From Arenimonas daejeonensis (GTDB taxonomy: Bacteria; Pseudomonadota; Gammaproteobacteria; Xanthomonadales; Xanthomonadaceae), in the NCBI RefSeq assembly GCF_007993735.1, contig NZ_CP042453.1, positions 1,612,001 to 1,676,000 on the forward strand: a stretch of 64,000 nt of DNA, given 5' to 3'. The position numbers were made by a program, and so were the translations under genes. The stretch's first letter is position 1; every line of letters starts with the position of its first letter. This document shows, piece after piece, positions 46,101 through 57,128 of the stretch. The notes under the pieces are model-generated. The model saw nothing but the letters and a program-made list of their open reading frames with translations, did not search any database and was not told where the DNA came from.

Positions 46101-46589
46101 TCAGCCCGCGGCTTCGAAGCGGTTGGCGGCGACGTTCTTGCGGACCTTCAGCGGGTCCCAGATGCGGCCGTTCATGGCGATGTACACGCCGGCCGGCAGC
46201 GACTGCACCGCACCGACCGCGGTGCCGACGTTGAATTCGGCGTCCGAACCGCGGAAGCGCGCGGGATTGAGCGCACCGGTGAGCACGATCGTCTTGTCGG
46301 CCAGGGTCGCCAGCACCTTGGCGGTGTCCACCATGGTGTCGGTGCCATGCGTGATCAGTACGTGCTTCGCGGGCTGCGCGGCTATCGTCGCGCGCAGCAG
46401 CTCGCGGTCCTCGGCGGTGATGTGCAGGCTGTCCTTGCGGATGATCGGGATCACCGTGAAGCGGAAGGCCACGCCGAGTTCCTGCAGGATGCGGCCGATC
46501 TGCGGTTCGCCGACCTGGTAGTCCGACTTGTCGTCGAAATACACCTTGTCGATGGTGCCGCCGGTGGTGACGACCAACAGTTCGTCCAT
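46101..46589 (-). CDS. Asparaginase N-terminal-domain protein (half length)
   Basis: 162 residues, corresponding only to the N-terminal domain of L-asparaginases (usually about 330). The two catalytic threonine motifs are present: TTGGTIDKVYF and LITHGTDTMVDT; IVLTGALNPARF also fits. The C-terminal domain that closes the active site in neighbouring subunits is missing and nothing downstream encodes it. Such short proteins are a recognised separate group; whether they hydrolyse asparagine is unclear. ATG 46589 has GGAGGATCC upstream. Confidence 0.82.
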   Translation of the reverse strand: MDELLVVTTGGTIDKVYFDDKSDYQVGEPQIGRILQELGVAFRFTVIPIIRKDSLHITAEDRELLRATIAAQPAKHVLITHGTDTMVDTAKVLATLADKTIVLTGALNPARFRGSDAEFNVGTAVGAVQSLPAGVYIAMNGRIWDPLKVRKNVAANRFEAAG

Positions 46590-46612
46590 GGGGATCCTCC
46601 TTGACCGCGTGA

Positions 46613-48902
<2,290 letters not shown>

Positions 48903-48906
<4 letters not shown>

Positions 48907-49515
48907 ATCTTCCCCTCCGTATCCTTCCGCTGGCGCTGCTGCTGGCGGCCTGCCAGCCGGCTGCCGGACCCGCGGCCGACCCGCAGGCCGTGGCGGCCGA
49001 GTCCGCCGCGGTCGAACCCGCCGCCGCCGAACCCGTGCCTGCGACACCGGAAGTGCAGGAAGCGCCGACCCATCCGACCCTGGTGGTGGACACGCTCGAC
49101 CACGGTCGCTTCGACCTGTCCGAACATCGCGGCGAGTGGGTGGTGGTGAACTTCTGGGGCCACCTGGTGCAAACCCTGCCTGAAGGAAATCCCCGACCTG
49201 AGCGAATTCGACGCCGCCCGCGACGACGTGCGGGTGATCGGCCTGGCCTACGAGGAGATCGAGGTCGCGGCCATGCGCGAGTTCCTGGTCAAGCACCCGG
49301 CCGGGTATCCGATCGCCCTGTTGGACGTCTACAGCCCGCCGGCCGATTTCGACACGCCGCGCGGCCTGCCTATGACCTACCTGATCGCCCCGGACGGCCG
49401 GGTGGCGGACAAGTTCCTAGGTCCGATCACCTCGCAGGATCTGGCGCGTTCGATCAAGCAGGCGCAGAAGGCGTCGGCTGCGGAAGCTCCGGCGGCTGAA
49501 CCCGCCGCTGGCTGA
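48903..49515 (+). CDS. TlpA-like thioredoxin-fold lipoprotein (frameshifted near 49158)
   Basis: Corrected length 203 residues. Lipobox LLLAACQP, an Ala/Glu/Pro-rich linker, then a TlpA/ResA domain (VVDTLDHGRFDLSEHRGEWV). The active site is hidden by one surplus G in TTCTGGGGCC: with three G it reads VNFWATWCKPCLKEIPDLSE, a clear W-C-K-P-C. Then MREFLVKHPAGYPIALLDVY and the cis-proline GLPMTYLIAPDGRV. Likely a periplasmic reductant for cytochrome c maturation or repair. It is translationally coupled to the YihY gene. Confidence 0.88.
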
Positions 49516-49627
49516 TTCATGCGTCGGGCCGGTCCGGCACGATGAAACGTGCGTCCGGCGCGCCGGACCGTGCCGGCCCGCACCCGGCCGGCGTTAGCAT
49601 GGCGGGAATTTCCCGCGGGCCCGCGAT

Positions 49628-50707
49628 GTGCATAGCCATTCCGACGATTCCAGGACCCGCCGCCTGTTCTGGTGGCTGCACACCGGCGGCTGGCTGGGTT
49701 ACGGCAGCCTCAGTTACCTGCAGGCGCTGGCACACGGCAAGGCGCCCGACTACTGGCGGCTGAGTTTCGGGGTCGCGGTCGCCGGGTTCTTCGCCACCCT
49801 GGGCGTGCGCTGGGTGCTGCGCCGGGCCTGGGGGCTGCCGCCCAGGGCCTTCATCCCGGTCGCCGCGGGCTGCGTGGTGGTCGCCACCGGGTTGATGGGC
49901 CTGTCCTACATCTTCCTGGTGCTGGACTGGTGCGGCGAGGATTGCCGGCCGGCCTCGCGCCTGGGCTACCTGGCGTCCGGCACCTACCAGCTTTACGTCG
50001 TGCTGAGCTGGGTCGGTTTCTACATCGGCCTGAAGTACTACCGCCAGTTGCAGCAACAGACCCGGCAGGCGCTGGCCGCCACCGCCATGGCGCACCAGGC
50101 GCAGTTGAAGATGCTGCGCTACCAGCTCAACCCGCACTTCCTGTTCAACACACTCAACGCCATCTCGACCCTGGTGCTGGACCGCCAGAACAACGTCGCC
50201 AACCAGATGGTGCAGGGCCTGAGCGCCTTCCTGCGCCACTCGCTGGACAGCGACCCGATGCAGCGGGTGACGCTGAAGCAGGAGCTGGATGCGCTGAACC
50301 TGTACCTGGGCATCGAGAAGGTGCGTTTCGCCGAACGCCTCCAGGTTGAGACCCGTATAGCGGCGGAGTGTTATTCCGCGCTCTTGCCGAGCATGCTGCT
50401 GCAGCCTTTGGTCGAGAACGCGATCAAGTACGCCATCGCCCGCCAGGTCGAGGGCGGCAAGCTGGTGATCGGCGCCGAACGCCGCGACGGCCGGCTGGTG
50501 CTGAGCGTGACAGACAACGGCCCGGGCTGCCCCGACTTCGACAAGGCCAACGGCGAAGGCTGCGGCGTCGGCCTGAAGAACACCCGCGAGCGCCTGCGCG
50601 TGCTCTACGGCGAAGCGCAGTCGGTGGACGTGCGCAACGGCCGCGAGTCCGGGGTGCAGGTGACGCTGTCGATCCCCTACGAAACCGGCGGGGCGCCGCG
50701 CGAATGA
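49628..50707 (+). CDS. LytS/YehU-type sensor histidine kinase
   Basis: 359 residues. Four to five N-terminal helices (WWLHTGGWLGYGSLSYLQAL to VVLSWVGFYIGLKYYRQL) without a separate sensor domain, then the His_kinase domain with phospho-acceptor H170 in YQLNPHFLFNTLNAIS, and a C-terminal ATPase (PLVENAIKYAI; TDNGPGCP). GTG 49628 is the only start before the first helix. The response regulator gene overlaps the stop (ATGA), so they form a cognate pair. Confidence 0.92.
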   Translation: MHSHSDDSRTRRLFWWLHTGGWLGYGSLSYLQALAHGKAPDYWRLSFGVAVAGFFATLGVRWVLRRAWGLPPRAFIPVAAGCVVVATGLMGLSYIFLVLDWCGEDCRPASRLGYLASGTYQLYVVLSWVGFYIGLKYYRQLQQQTRQALAATAMAHQAQLKMLRYQLNPHFLFNTLNAISTLVLDRQNNVANQMVQGLSAFLRHSLDSDPMQRVTLKQELDALNLYLGIEKVRFAERLQVETRIAAECYSALLPSMLLQPLVENAIKYAIARQVEGGKLVIGAERRDGRLVLSVTDNGPGCPDFDKANGEGCGVGLKNTRERLRVLYGEAQSVDVRNGRESGVQVTLSIPYETGGAPRE

Positions 50708-51513
50708 GCCGGATGATCCGCACCCTGATCGTGGACGACGAGCCGCTGGCGCGGCGTGGCCTGGAGCTGCGCCTGGCCGAACATCCCGACATACAGATCG
50801 TGGGCCAGTGCGGCGATGGCGCGTCGGCGATGAAGGCGGTGTCGGAGTTCGCGCCCGACCTGATGTTCCTGGACGTGCAGATGCCGGGCCTGGACGGCTT
50901 CGCCACCTTGCGCGCGATTCCGGTGCCGCAGCTGCCGCTGACGGTGTTCTGCACGGCCTATGACCACTATGCGATCCGCGCCTTCGAGGCCAGTGCGGTG
51001 GACTATCTGCTCAAGCCTGTGGAGGACAGCCGGCTGCACCAGGCGCTGTTCCGGGTGCGCGAGGAGCTGGACAAGCGCGACTCGGGCAGACATTGCGAGC
51101 AGTTGCTGCGTCTGCTCGGCGACCTGAGCGGGAAACCTTCGCTGACGCTGGAAGAGGCGCTGCAGGGTGCCGGCGAGCGCAAGCTGGGTCCGGGCGACCG
51201 GCTGTCGATCCGCGATGGCCACCGCACGGTGCGGGTGGATCTGGCGACGGTGCGCTGGGTAGACGCGGCCGGGGACTACATGTGCATCCACACGGACGCC
51301 GAGACCTTCGTGCTGCGGGCGACGATGCGGGAGCTGGAGTCGCGGCTGGATCCGCGTTGTTTCCCGCGGGTGCATCGTTCGACCCTGGTCAATGCGCGCC
51401 GTGTCGTGTCGTTGCGGCCGCATCTGAACGGGGAGCAGTTCCTGGCGCTGGACTGCGGCCATGAAATCAAACTGTCGCGCAGTTACCGCGATCGGCTCGA
51501 ACTTCTGAAATAG
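50704..51513 (+). CDS. LytTR-family response regulator
   Basis: 269 residues: a receiver domain with acidic pocket DDE (11-13), phospho-acceptor D57 in MFLDVQMPG and K in YLLKPV; then a LytTR DNA-binding domain (VDAAGDYMCIHTDAETFVLR; FPRVHRSTLVNARRVVSLRP). LytTR/AlgR-type regulators control surface, pilus or exopolysaccharide genes; the target here is not visible. An intergenic inverted-repeat array begins 18 bp after the stop. Confidence 0.93.
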   Translation: MSRMIRTLIVDDEPLARRGLELRLAEHPDIQIVGQCGDGASAMKAVSEFAPDLMFLDVQMPGLDGFATLRAIPVPQLPLTVFCTAYDHYAIRAFEASAVDYLLKPVEDSRLHQALFRVREELDKRDSGRHCEQLLRLLGDLSGKPSLTLEEALQGAGERKLGPGDRLSIRDGHRTVRVDLATVRWVDAAGDYMCIHTDAETFVLRATMRELESRLDPRCFPRVHRSTLVNARRVVSLRPHLNGEQFLALDCGHEIKLSRSYRDRLELLK

Positions 51514-51560
51514 CGAGTTTGTGCGTTCTGATGCCGGGATCGTTCCTGGCGATAGGCCGC

Positions 51561-51660
51561 CGTACGTGAGGTCTCTTTCCGGGGACGCCGTGAATCCATC
51601 CATGGAGGCTCTTCGAAAACGTCCATGTTTTCGAAGCCCCGGAAAGAGACCTCACGCACG
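51561..51660 (+). repeat. REP-like palindrome, copy A
   Basis: Outer stem: GTGAGGTCTCTTTCCGGGG (51566-51584) is the exact inverse complement of CCCCGGAAAGAGACCTCAC (51637-51655), extendable to 24 bp with one mismatch. Inner hairpin: CTTCGAAAAC (51611-51620), loop GTCCAT, GTTTTCGAAG (51627-51636). GGAG precedes the inner hairpin within CATGGAGGCT. Confidence 0.8.
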
Positions 51661-51837
51661 ACGACCTGCGAACCGTCCGGGCCGGGGTGCCGATTTGGGG
51701 CAAGAGCTCGCTTGCCTTGGCTTCTGGCAGGCTGTCAGGGATGACCTGGAACCACGCTCAGGGGCAGCGAGCGATAGGCTCGCGCGCTTGCTCGAGTTCG
51801 ACGGTCCGGCCCCGATCGACCACAGGCCGTCGTGCGA

Positions 51838-51925
51838 GGGAACTTTTCCGGACCTTCAGCGACATGGACGTCGCTGAAGAGCCTACATGGACGTACTTGC
51901 GGCGTGTCCGGGAAAGTTTCCTCGT
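51838..51925 (-). repeat. REP-like palindrome, copy B (inverted)
   Basis: Read on the minus strand it has the same plan as copy A: an outer stem with TTTCCCGGA and TCCGGAAAA, the element ACGTCCATGTAGGCT, and an inner hairpin CTTCAGCGAC-GTCCAT-GTCGCTGAAG in three parts. The loop GTCCAT is identical to copy A while both stem sides differ in a compensating way. GTAG replaces GGAG. Confidence 0.75.
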
Positions 51926-51957
51926 GCGGCGGCCTATCGCCAGGAACGATCCCGGCA

Positions 51958-52122
51958 CACGCCAAGCGACCCGATCACGAGCAAGGCGGTTCTTCTCGCT
52001 CGACAGCGCAAGCCAACACGGTTCGGCGCAAAGCGGAAACGCCCCGGCGCGACCCGTGACTTTGGTCATGCGAAGATCGCTGCAACCAAATGCACTGTGG
52101 CCGCATCCCCAAGGATGCCGCC
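51958..52122. other. Upstream region of the RND permease gene
   Basis: 165 bp between the repeat array and the permease ATG. It includes GTGACTTTGGTCATGC, an imperfect inverted repeat (52056-52071), and an A/T-rich GCAACCAAATGC that may hold a promoter. No reliable -35/-10 pair or coding signal seen. Confidence 0.3.
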
Positions 52123-55100
52123 ATGAAACTGACCGACGCCTCCCTGAAAAACCCCGCCGCGGTCGCCGTCGTGGTCGCCCTGGTGTGCCTGTTTGGCCTG
52201 GCCAGCCTGAAGGGATTGCCGCTCCAGCTCTTCCCCGACATCGAACGCCCGCAGATGTCCATCCAGACCGGCTGGCGTGCCGCCTCCCCGCAGGAAGTCG
52301 AATCCGAACTGCTGGAGCCGCAGGAAGCGGTGCTGCAGGGCATTCCGGGCCTGGAGCAGATGGACGGCAACGCCAATGCCGGCGGCAGCTTCATCAACCT
52401 GACCTTCGCCGTCGGCACCGACATGCGCGCCATGCTGGTCGAAGTGCTGGGGCGGCTGAACCGCGTGCCGCCGCTGCCGCGTGACGCCAACCCGCCGGTG
52501 GTCGAGCTCGGCGCGCAGGATTCCAACACCTCGCTGAGTTTCTTCTTCGTGCAGCTGCTGCCGGGCACCGAGGGCGAGATCGCCGACTACCGGCGCCTGA
52601 TCGAGGAACAGGTGGTGCCGCGCATCGAGGCCGTGCCCGGTGTCGCCGGCGTCGAAGTGAACGGCGGGCCGCAGGAGGAGCTGCGCATCGACCTGGACCT
52701 GGGGCGCATGGCCGCGCTGGGCGTCACCGTGCCGGATGTGGCGGCGTTGGCGGCACGTGCCAATGATGTGTCCGGCGGCGCGATCGAAGAAGGTCGGCGC
52801 CAGTACGTGCTGCGTTTCGCGGGCCGTTATGCGCCGGAAGACCTGGGCAACCTGATCCTGTCCTGGCGCGACGGCCAGCCGGTGCGCCTGGGCGACGTGG
52901 CGACGGTGAGCCTCAAGCGACCCGAACAACGCTTCTTCAGCTACCAGAACGGCAACCCGGCCATCGGCCTGCGGGTGGTGCGCGAAAGCGGCGCCAACGT
53001 GCTGGCGACACTGACCGAAGTGAAGCAGGTCGTGGCCGAGGTGCGCGAAGGCGTGCTGAAGGAGAAGGGCCTGGGCATCGAGCAGAGTTTCGACGCTTCG
53101 CTGTTCATCAACCGCGCCATCAACCTGCTGTCGGGCAACCTGGGTGCGGGCGTGCTGCTGGCGGTGGGCTGCCTGTGGTGGTTCCTGCGCGACGCGCGCG
53201 CCACACTGCTGATCGCCAGCGCGATCCCGATTTCGCTGCTGGCCACCTTCATCGTGCTCGATCTGTCGGGCCGCAGTCTCAACGTGATTTCGCTGGCGGG
53301 CCTGGCCTTCGCGGTCGGCATGGTGATGGACGCGGCGGTGGTCGTGGCGGAGAACATCGTGCGGCTGCGCGAAGGCGGGAAAATTCCGGAGGAAGCCGCA
53401 CGGGTCGGTACCGCCCAGGTCGGCGGCGCGCTGCTGGCCTCGACGCTGACGACGATCGCGGTGTTCCTGCCGGTACTGTTCATCGAGGATGTCGAGGGCC
53501 AGTTGTTTTCCGACCTGGCGTTGACCATCTCGATCGCCGTGGCGATCTCGCTGCTTATCGCGATCACCGTGCTGCCTGCGGCGGCCGGCGGCTGGCTGAA
53601 GGGCAAGAAACTGGCGTCGCTCAACGAAGCCGCCTATCCGCGCGTCACCGAACGGCTGATGCGCTGGACCGACAGCCGCCGCAAGCAGGTCGGCTGGATC
53701 GTCGGCCTGGTGCTGCTGCCGGCGCTCGGCGCCTGGCTGCTGGTGCCGCGCCTGGACTACCTGCCGCCGGTGAAACGCGCGGCCATCGACGCCTTCTTCA
53801 GCTTCCCGCCCGGCATGACGCCGGCAGTGGTGGACGAAGAGATGGGCGGCCTGATCCGCGAGCGCATGGCGCCCTACATGGATGGCGAAAAGCAACCGCA
53901 GCTTCTGAACTGGTACCTGCTGCTGTGGCCCGGAGGCGGGACCCTCGGCGCGCGGGTCGAGGACGAATCGCAGATCGGCGAACTCGAACGCATCGTGCGC
54001 GACGAAGTGGTGGTCGGTTTCCCCGACACCCGCGCCTTCGCCACCGAGGGCGACCTGTTCGGCGGTTTCGGCGGCTCGGCGCGGGCGATCCAGATCCACC
54101 TTCAGAGTGGTGACACCGAGGCGTTGACGCGGGTCGCCGGGCAGGGCCGCGAGCTCTTGCAGCAGCAGTTTCCCGGCGCCAACGTGCAGGCCTTCCCGGA
54201 AGCCGACGCGGTGAGCCCGGAGCTGCGCATCACCGCCAACGACCGCCGCCTGGCCGAAGCCGGATGGAACCGCGCCGAACTCGGCACCGTGGTGCGCTCG
54301 CTTGGCGAAGGCATGTGGCTGGGCGAACATTTCGATGGCGACCGGCGCATGCCGATCATCCTCGGCGCCGAGACGCCGGTCGCTCAGGATGCGCTGGTCG
54401 ACACCGCGGTGATGACGCCACTGGCCGGCGTGGTGCCGCTGGGCGACCTGGCCCATGTCGAACTGACGCTGAGCCCGAACCAGCTGCGCCGCGTCGACCG
54501 CCGCCGCACGGTGACGCTGACGGTGGATCCGCCCGTGACGATGTCGCTGGAGGAAGCCTTGGCCAAGGTCGAGGGCGACGTGGTGCCGCAGCTGCGCCAA
54601 TGGCTGCCCGAAGGCGGCGGTGTGCGCGTATCGGGCAGCGCCGATCGTCTCGATGCCGTGATCTCGACCATGGCCGGCAACTTCGGCCTGGCGCTGCTGG
54701 TGTTGTTCATGCTGATGGCGGCGATATTCCGTTCGCTCAGGGACAGCCTGTTCGTCATGCTGGCGCTGCCGATGGCGGTGTTCGGCGGCGTGCTGGGCCT
54801 GCGTGCGCTCGGCCTGTTCACCACGCAGTCGCTGGACCTGCTGTCGATGATCGGCTTCATCATGCTGCTGGGCATGGTGATCAACAACGCCATCCTGCTG
54901 GTCGCTCAGACGCGGGTGGCGGAGTCCGAAGGCCTGGGTATCGAGGACGCCGTGAAGCAGGCGCTGGCACAGCGCCTGCGGCCGATCCTGATCGGCGCCC
55001 TGACTGGTGTGGTCGGCGCACTGCCGATGGCGGTCAATCCCGGTCCGGGCAGCGTGATCTACCGCGGCCTGGCGGCGGTGACGGTCGGCGGCGTCGGCCT

Positions 55101-55209
55101 CTCGCTGATTTTCACCCTGGTGCTGATGCCGGCCCTGCTGCGCCTGTCCGCCGAATTCAAACCCCTGTCCCTGCGTCGCCCGCGCCCGGCCGTGCCGGCC
55201 GCGGCCTGA
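52123..55209 (+). CDS. RND-family efflux permease
   Basis: 1028 residues with the RND pattern: helix 1 (AVAVVVALVCLFGLASLKG), large periplasmic loop, helices 2-6, second loop, helices 8-12. In helix 4 the motif reads GMVMDAAVVVAENI; HAE1 pumps such as AcrB have two adjacent aspartates (DD) here, while this protein has one, a form common in the more divergent heavy-metal/other RND branch. Helix 10 has LGMVINNAILLV in place of the AcrB lysine region. Exports unknown small molecules with the adaptor at 55220; no outer-membrane factor gene is adjacent. ATG 52123 follows AAGGA. Confidence 0.9.
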   Translation: MKLTDASLKNPAAVAVVVALVCLFGLASLKGLPLQLFPDIERPQMSIQTGWRAASPQEVESELLEPQEAVLQGIPGLEQMDGNANAGGSFINLTFAVGTDMRAMLVEVLGRLNRVPPLPRDANPPVVELGAQDSNTSLSFFFVQLLPGTEGEIADYRRLIEEQVVPRIEAVPGVAGVEVNGGPQEELRIDLDLGRMAALGVTVPDVAALAARANDVSGGAIEEGRRQYVLRFAGRYAPEDLGNLILSWRDGQPVRLGDVATVSLKRPEQRFFSYQNGNPAIGLRVVRESGANVLATLTEVKQVVAEVREGVLKEKGLGIEQSFDASLFINRAINLLSGNLGAGVLLAVGCLWWFLRDARATLLIASAIPISLLATFIVLDLSGRSLNVISLAGLAFAVGMVMDAAVVVAENIVRLREGGKIPEEAARVGTAQVGGALLASTLTTIAVFLPVLFIEDVEGQLFSDLALTISIAVAISLLIAITVLPAAAGGWLKGKKLASLNEAAYPRVTERLMRWTDSRRKQVGWIVGLVLLPALGAWLLVPRLDYLPPVKRAAIDAFFSFPPGMTPAVVDEEMGGLIRERMAPYMDGEKQPQLLNWYLLLWPGGGTLGARVEDESQIGELERIVRDEVVVGFPDTRAFATEGDLFGGFGGSARAIQIHLQSGDTEALTRVAGQGRELLQQQFPGANVQAFPEADAVSPELRITANDRRLAEAGWNRAELGTVVRSLGEGMWLGEHFDGDRRMPIILGAETPVAQDALVDTAVMTPLAGVVPLGDLAHVELTLSPNQLRRVDRRRTVTLTVDPPVTMSLEEALAKVEGDVVPQLRQWLPEGGGVRVSGSADRLDAVISTMAGNFGLALLVLFMLMAAIFRSLRDSLFVMLALPMAVFGGVLGLRALGLFTTQSLDLLSMIGFIMLLGMVINNAILLVAQTRVAESEGLGIEDAVKQALAQRLRPILIGALTGVVGALPMAVNPGPGSVIYRGLAAVTVGGVGLSLIFTLVLMPALLRLSAEFKPLSLRRPRPAVPAAA

Positions 55210-55219
55210 GGAGTTCCCC

Positions 55220-56323
55220 ATGAAACTTCGTACCTCGTTCGCGATCCTGTCCCTCGTGGTCGCCGCCGGCCTGGCGCAGGCGCAGTCCGCGCCCGCCGGC
55301 GCACCGCCGGAGCCACCGCCCGTCCCGGTGCAGACGGGCCTGGCCGAACGCGCGCAGTTCGCGCCCGTGCTGTGGTCGCCGGGCGGCGTGGTCAGCCGCG
55401 AGGATTCGCGCGTCGCCTCCGAGATCGCAGGACGCGTGGTGCAAGTCGCCGAAGTCGGCACCGAGCTGGCGCGCGGCGACGTGCTGGCGCGTCTGGACGA
55501 CAGCATGCTCCGTCTGAAGGAGCAGGACGACCAGGCCAACCTGCGCCGCATCGAGGCCCAGCTCGACTACGCGAAGAAGCAGGAGGCTCGCTACGAGGAA
55601 CTGGTGCGCGAAAAGACCATCGCCGCCACCCAGCTCGACCTGACCCGTTCGGAACGCCAGGTGCTGGAGCAGGACCGCGAACGCGCCCGCGTCACACTCG
55701 CCCGCACCCGGCAGGAACGAGCCTACGCCGTCGTGCGCGCGCCATTCGACGGCGTCGTGGCCGAACGCTTCGCGCAGGCCGGCGAATACCTCGGTGTCGG
55801 CGCGCCGGTGCTGCGCCTGGTCAACACCGGCTCGCTGGAAGTGACGGCGCGGGCGCCGATCGCGCTGGCCGCATTGCTGGAGGCGGGCCAGCCGGTGTCG
55901 GTGCGCTGGGACGACCAGCTGGTGCAGGCGAAGCTGCGCAGCGTGGTGCCGGTCGGCGACCAGGCCTCGCGCCAGCTCGAAGTGCGCGTCGTACTGCCGG
56001 CCGGCGACTGGCCGATCGGTGCCGGCGTGCAGGTGGCCCTGCCCAGCGCCGCGCCGCGCGCCGCGGTGGCGGTGCCGCGCGACGCGCTGCTGCTGCGCAA
56101 GGAAGGTGCCTTCGTGGTGAAGGTGGGCGACGACAACCGCACCCGGCGCATCGCCGTGCAGACCGGCGCGAGCCGCGGCGAACTGGTGGAAGTGAAGGGC
56201 GAAGTGATGGCCGGCGACCGCCTGGTCGTGCGCGGCGGCGAGCGCCTGCAGGCGGGCCAGCAGGTCACCGTCGCCAACCAGGCGGTCGCCGCGGTGCCTG
56301 GCGTGGCCCGCGGCGCGCGCTGA
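55220..56323 (+). CDS. RND periplasmic adaptor (membrane fusion protein)
   Basis: 367 residues with a signal peptide (VVAAGLAQAQSAPAG), a lipoyl half-motif (VASEIAGRVVQVAEVGTELA), an alpha-helical hairpin (LDYAKKQEARYEELVREKTI, SERQVLEQDRERARVTLART), the second lipoyl half (AYAVVRAPFDGVVAERFAQA) and a C-terminal beta-barrel. It belongs with the RND permease, 10 bp upstream. The order permease then adaptor is the reverse of acrA-acrB. Start has GAGG upstream. Confidence 0.9.
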   Translation: MKLRTSFAILSLVVAAGLAQAQSAPAGAPPEPPPVPVQTGLAERAQFAPVLWSPGGVVSREDSRVASEIAGRVVQVAEVGTELARGDVLARLDDSMLRLKEQDDQANLRRIEAQLDYAKKQEARYEELVREKTIAATQLDLTRSERQVLEQDRERARVTLARTRQERAYAVVRAPFDGVVAERFAQAGEYLGVGAPVLRLVNTGSLEVTARAPIALAALLEAGQPVSVRWDDQLVQAKLRSVVPVGDQASRQLEVRVVLPAGDWPIGAGVQVALPSAAPRAAVAVPRDALLLRKEGAFVVKVGDDNRTRRIAVQTGASRGELVEVKGEVMAGDRLVVRGGERLQAGQQVTVANQAVAAVPGVARGAR

Positions 56324-57100
56324 TCAGTACTTGCCCTTGATGGGTTTCACCGGCCCGGTGTAACGCTCCTTGCCGGGTTTGCCCTTCAGCGGCGGGAACT
56401 TGAACTTCGGCTCCGGAACCGCGACGTCCGGCAGATGGTCGAGCAGGTGCCGGACCAGGTTCAGCCGGCCGAGCTTCTGGTCGTTGAAATCGACCACGAA
56501 CCAGGGCGCCCAGCGATGGTGGGTGGCCTTGAACATCGCGTCGCGCGCGGCCCCGTATTCGGCGTACTTCTCGCGGGCCTTGACGTCGATGGGCGAGAGT
56601 TTCCAGCGTTTGACCGGATCCTCCAGCCGCTCGGCGAAACGCTCTTCCTGCTGGTCCTGGTCCACTGCCAGCCAGTACTTGAACAGCAGCACGCCATCGT
56701 CCGCCAACTGCTTCTCGAACACCGGCACCTGTTCCAGGAAGGTCTGCACCTGCGCTGGCGTGGCGTAACCCATGACCTTTTCGACGCCGGCGCGGTTGTA
56801 CCAGCTGCGGTCGAACAGGGTGATTTCGCCGGCCGAGGGCAGGTAGGGTACGTAACGCTGGAAATACCACTGGCCCGCCTCGCGCTCGGTCGGCTTGGAC
56901 AGCGCGATGACATGGCACTGGCGCGGGCTGAGGCAGTCGGCGATCGCGTTGATGGCGCCGCCCTTGCCGGCGGTGTCGCGGCCCTCGAACACCACCACCA
57001 GGCGCTTGCCGGTGTGCTGCAGCCAGCGCGCCATCACGTTCAGCTCGACCTGCAGCTTGTCCAGTTCTTCCTCGTAATCCTTGCGCTTGAGCTTGCCCAT
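56324..57100 (-). CDS. ppk2: Polyphosphate kinase 2 (PPK2) family protein
   Basis: 258 residues. Walker A GRDTAGKGG (residues 40-48), Walker B FDRSWYNRAGVE with the lid module, and PTEREAGQWYFQRYVPYLP are PPK2 signatures. PPK2 makes nucleoside triphosphates or diphosphates from polyphosphate. One-domain class I type by length; the choice between ADP and AMP as acceptor cannot be made from the sequence by eye. The stop abuts the convergent adaptor gene. Confidence 0.93.
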   Translation of the reverse strand: MGKLKRKDYEEELDKLQVELNVMARWLQHTGKRLVVVFEGRDTAGKGGAINAIADCLSPRQCHVIALSKPTEREAGQWYFQRYVPYLPSAGEITLFDRSWYNRAGVEKVMGYATPAQVQTFLEQVPVFEKQLADDGVLLFKYWLAVDQDQQEERFAERLEDPVKRWKLSPIDVKAREKYAEYGAARDAMFKATHHRWAPWFVVDFNDQKLGRLNLVRHLLDHLPDVAVPEPKFKFPPLKGKPGKERYTGPVKPIKGKY

Positions 57101-57128
57101 CGGGAACTCCTTGCGTGGCGGTTGGGAA

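Larger units (their letters stand above)
51531..51957. repeat. Large imperfect inverted repeat with two REP-like palindromes
   Basis: This fills most of the 609 bp gene-free stretch between the LytTR regulator and the RND permease. The 31-bp ends are identical in inverse orientation (51532-51562 and 51927-51957, beginning TGCCGGGATCGTTCCTGG). Inside each end is a nested palindrome, and a less similar centre joins them. No open frame in it looks coding. The design resembles paired REP/BIME elements known from Xanthomonadaceae and Stenotrophomonas; no RAYT transposase is near. Confidence 0.8.

Noticed and set aside
51521-52126. Small open frames inside the repeat region
   Set aside because: They exist on both strands of an inverted repeat, have no Shine-Dalgarno and no similarity to proteins; the DNA structure explains the region.
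52066-55551. A 1161-codon minus-strand open frame opposite the RND permease
   Set aside because: His/Asp/Gln-rich antisense translation of membrane helices; not a gene.
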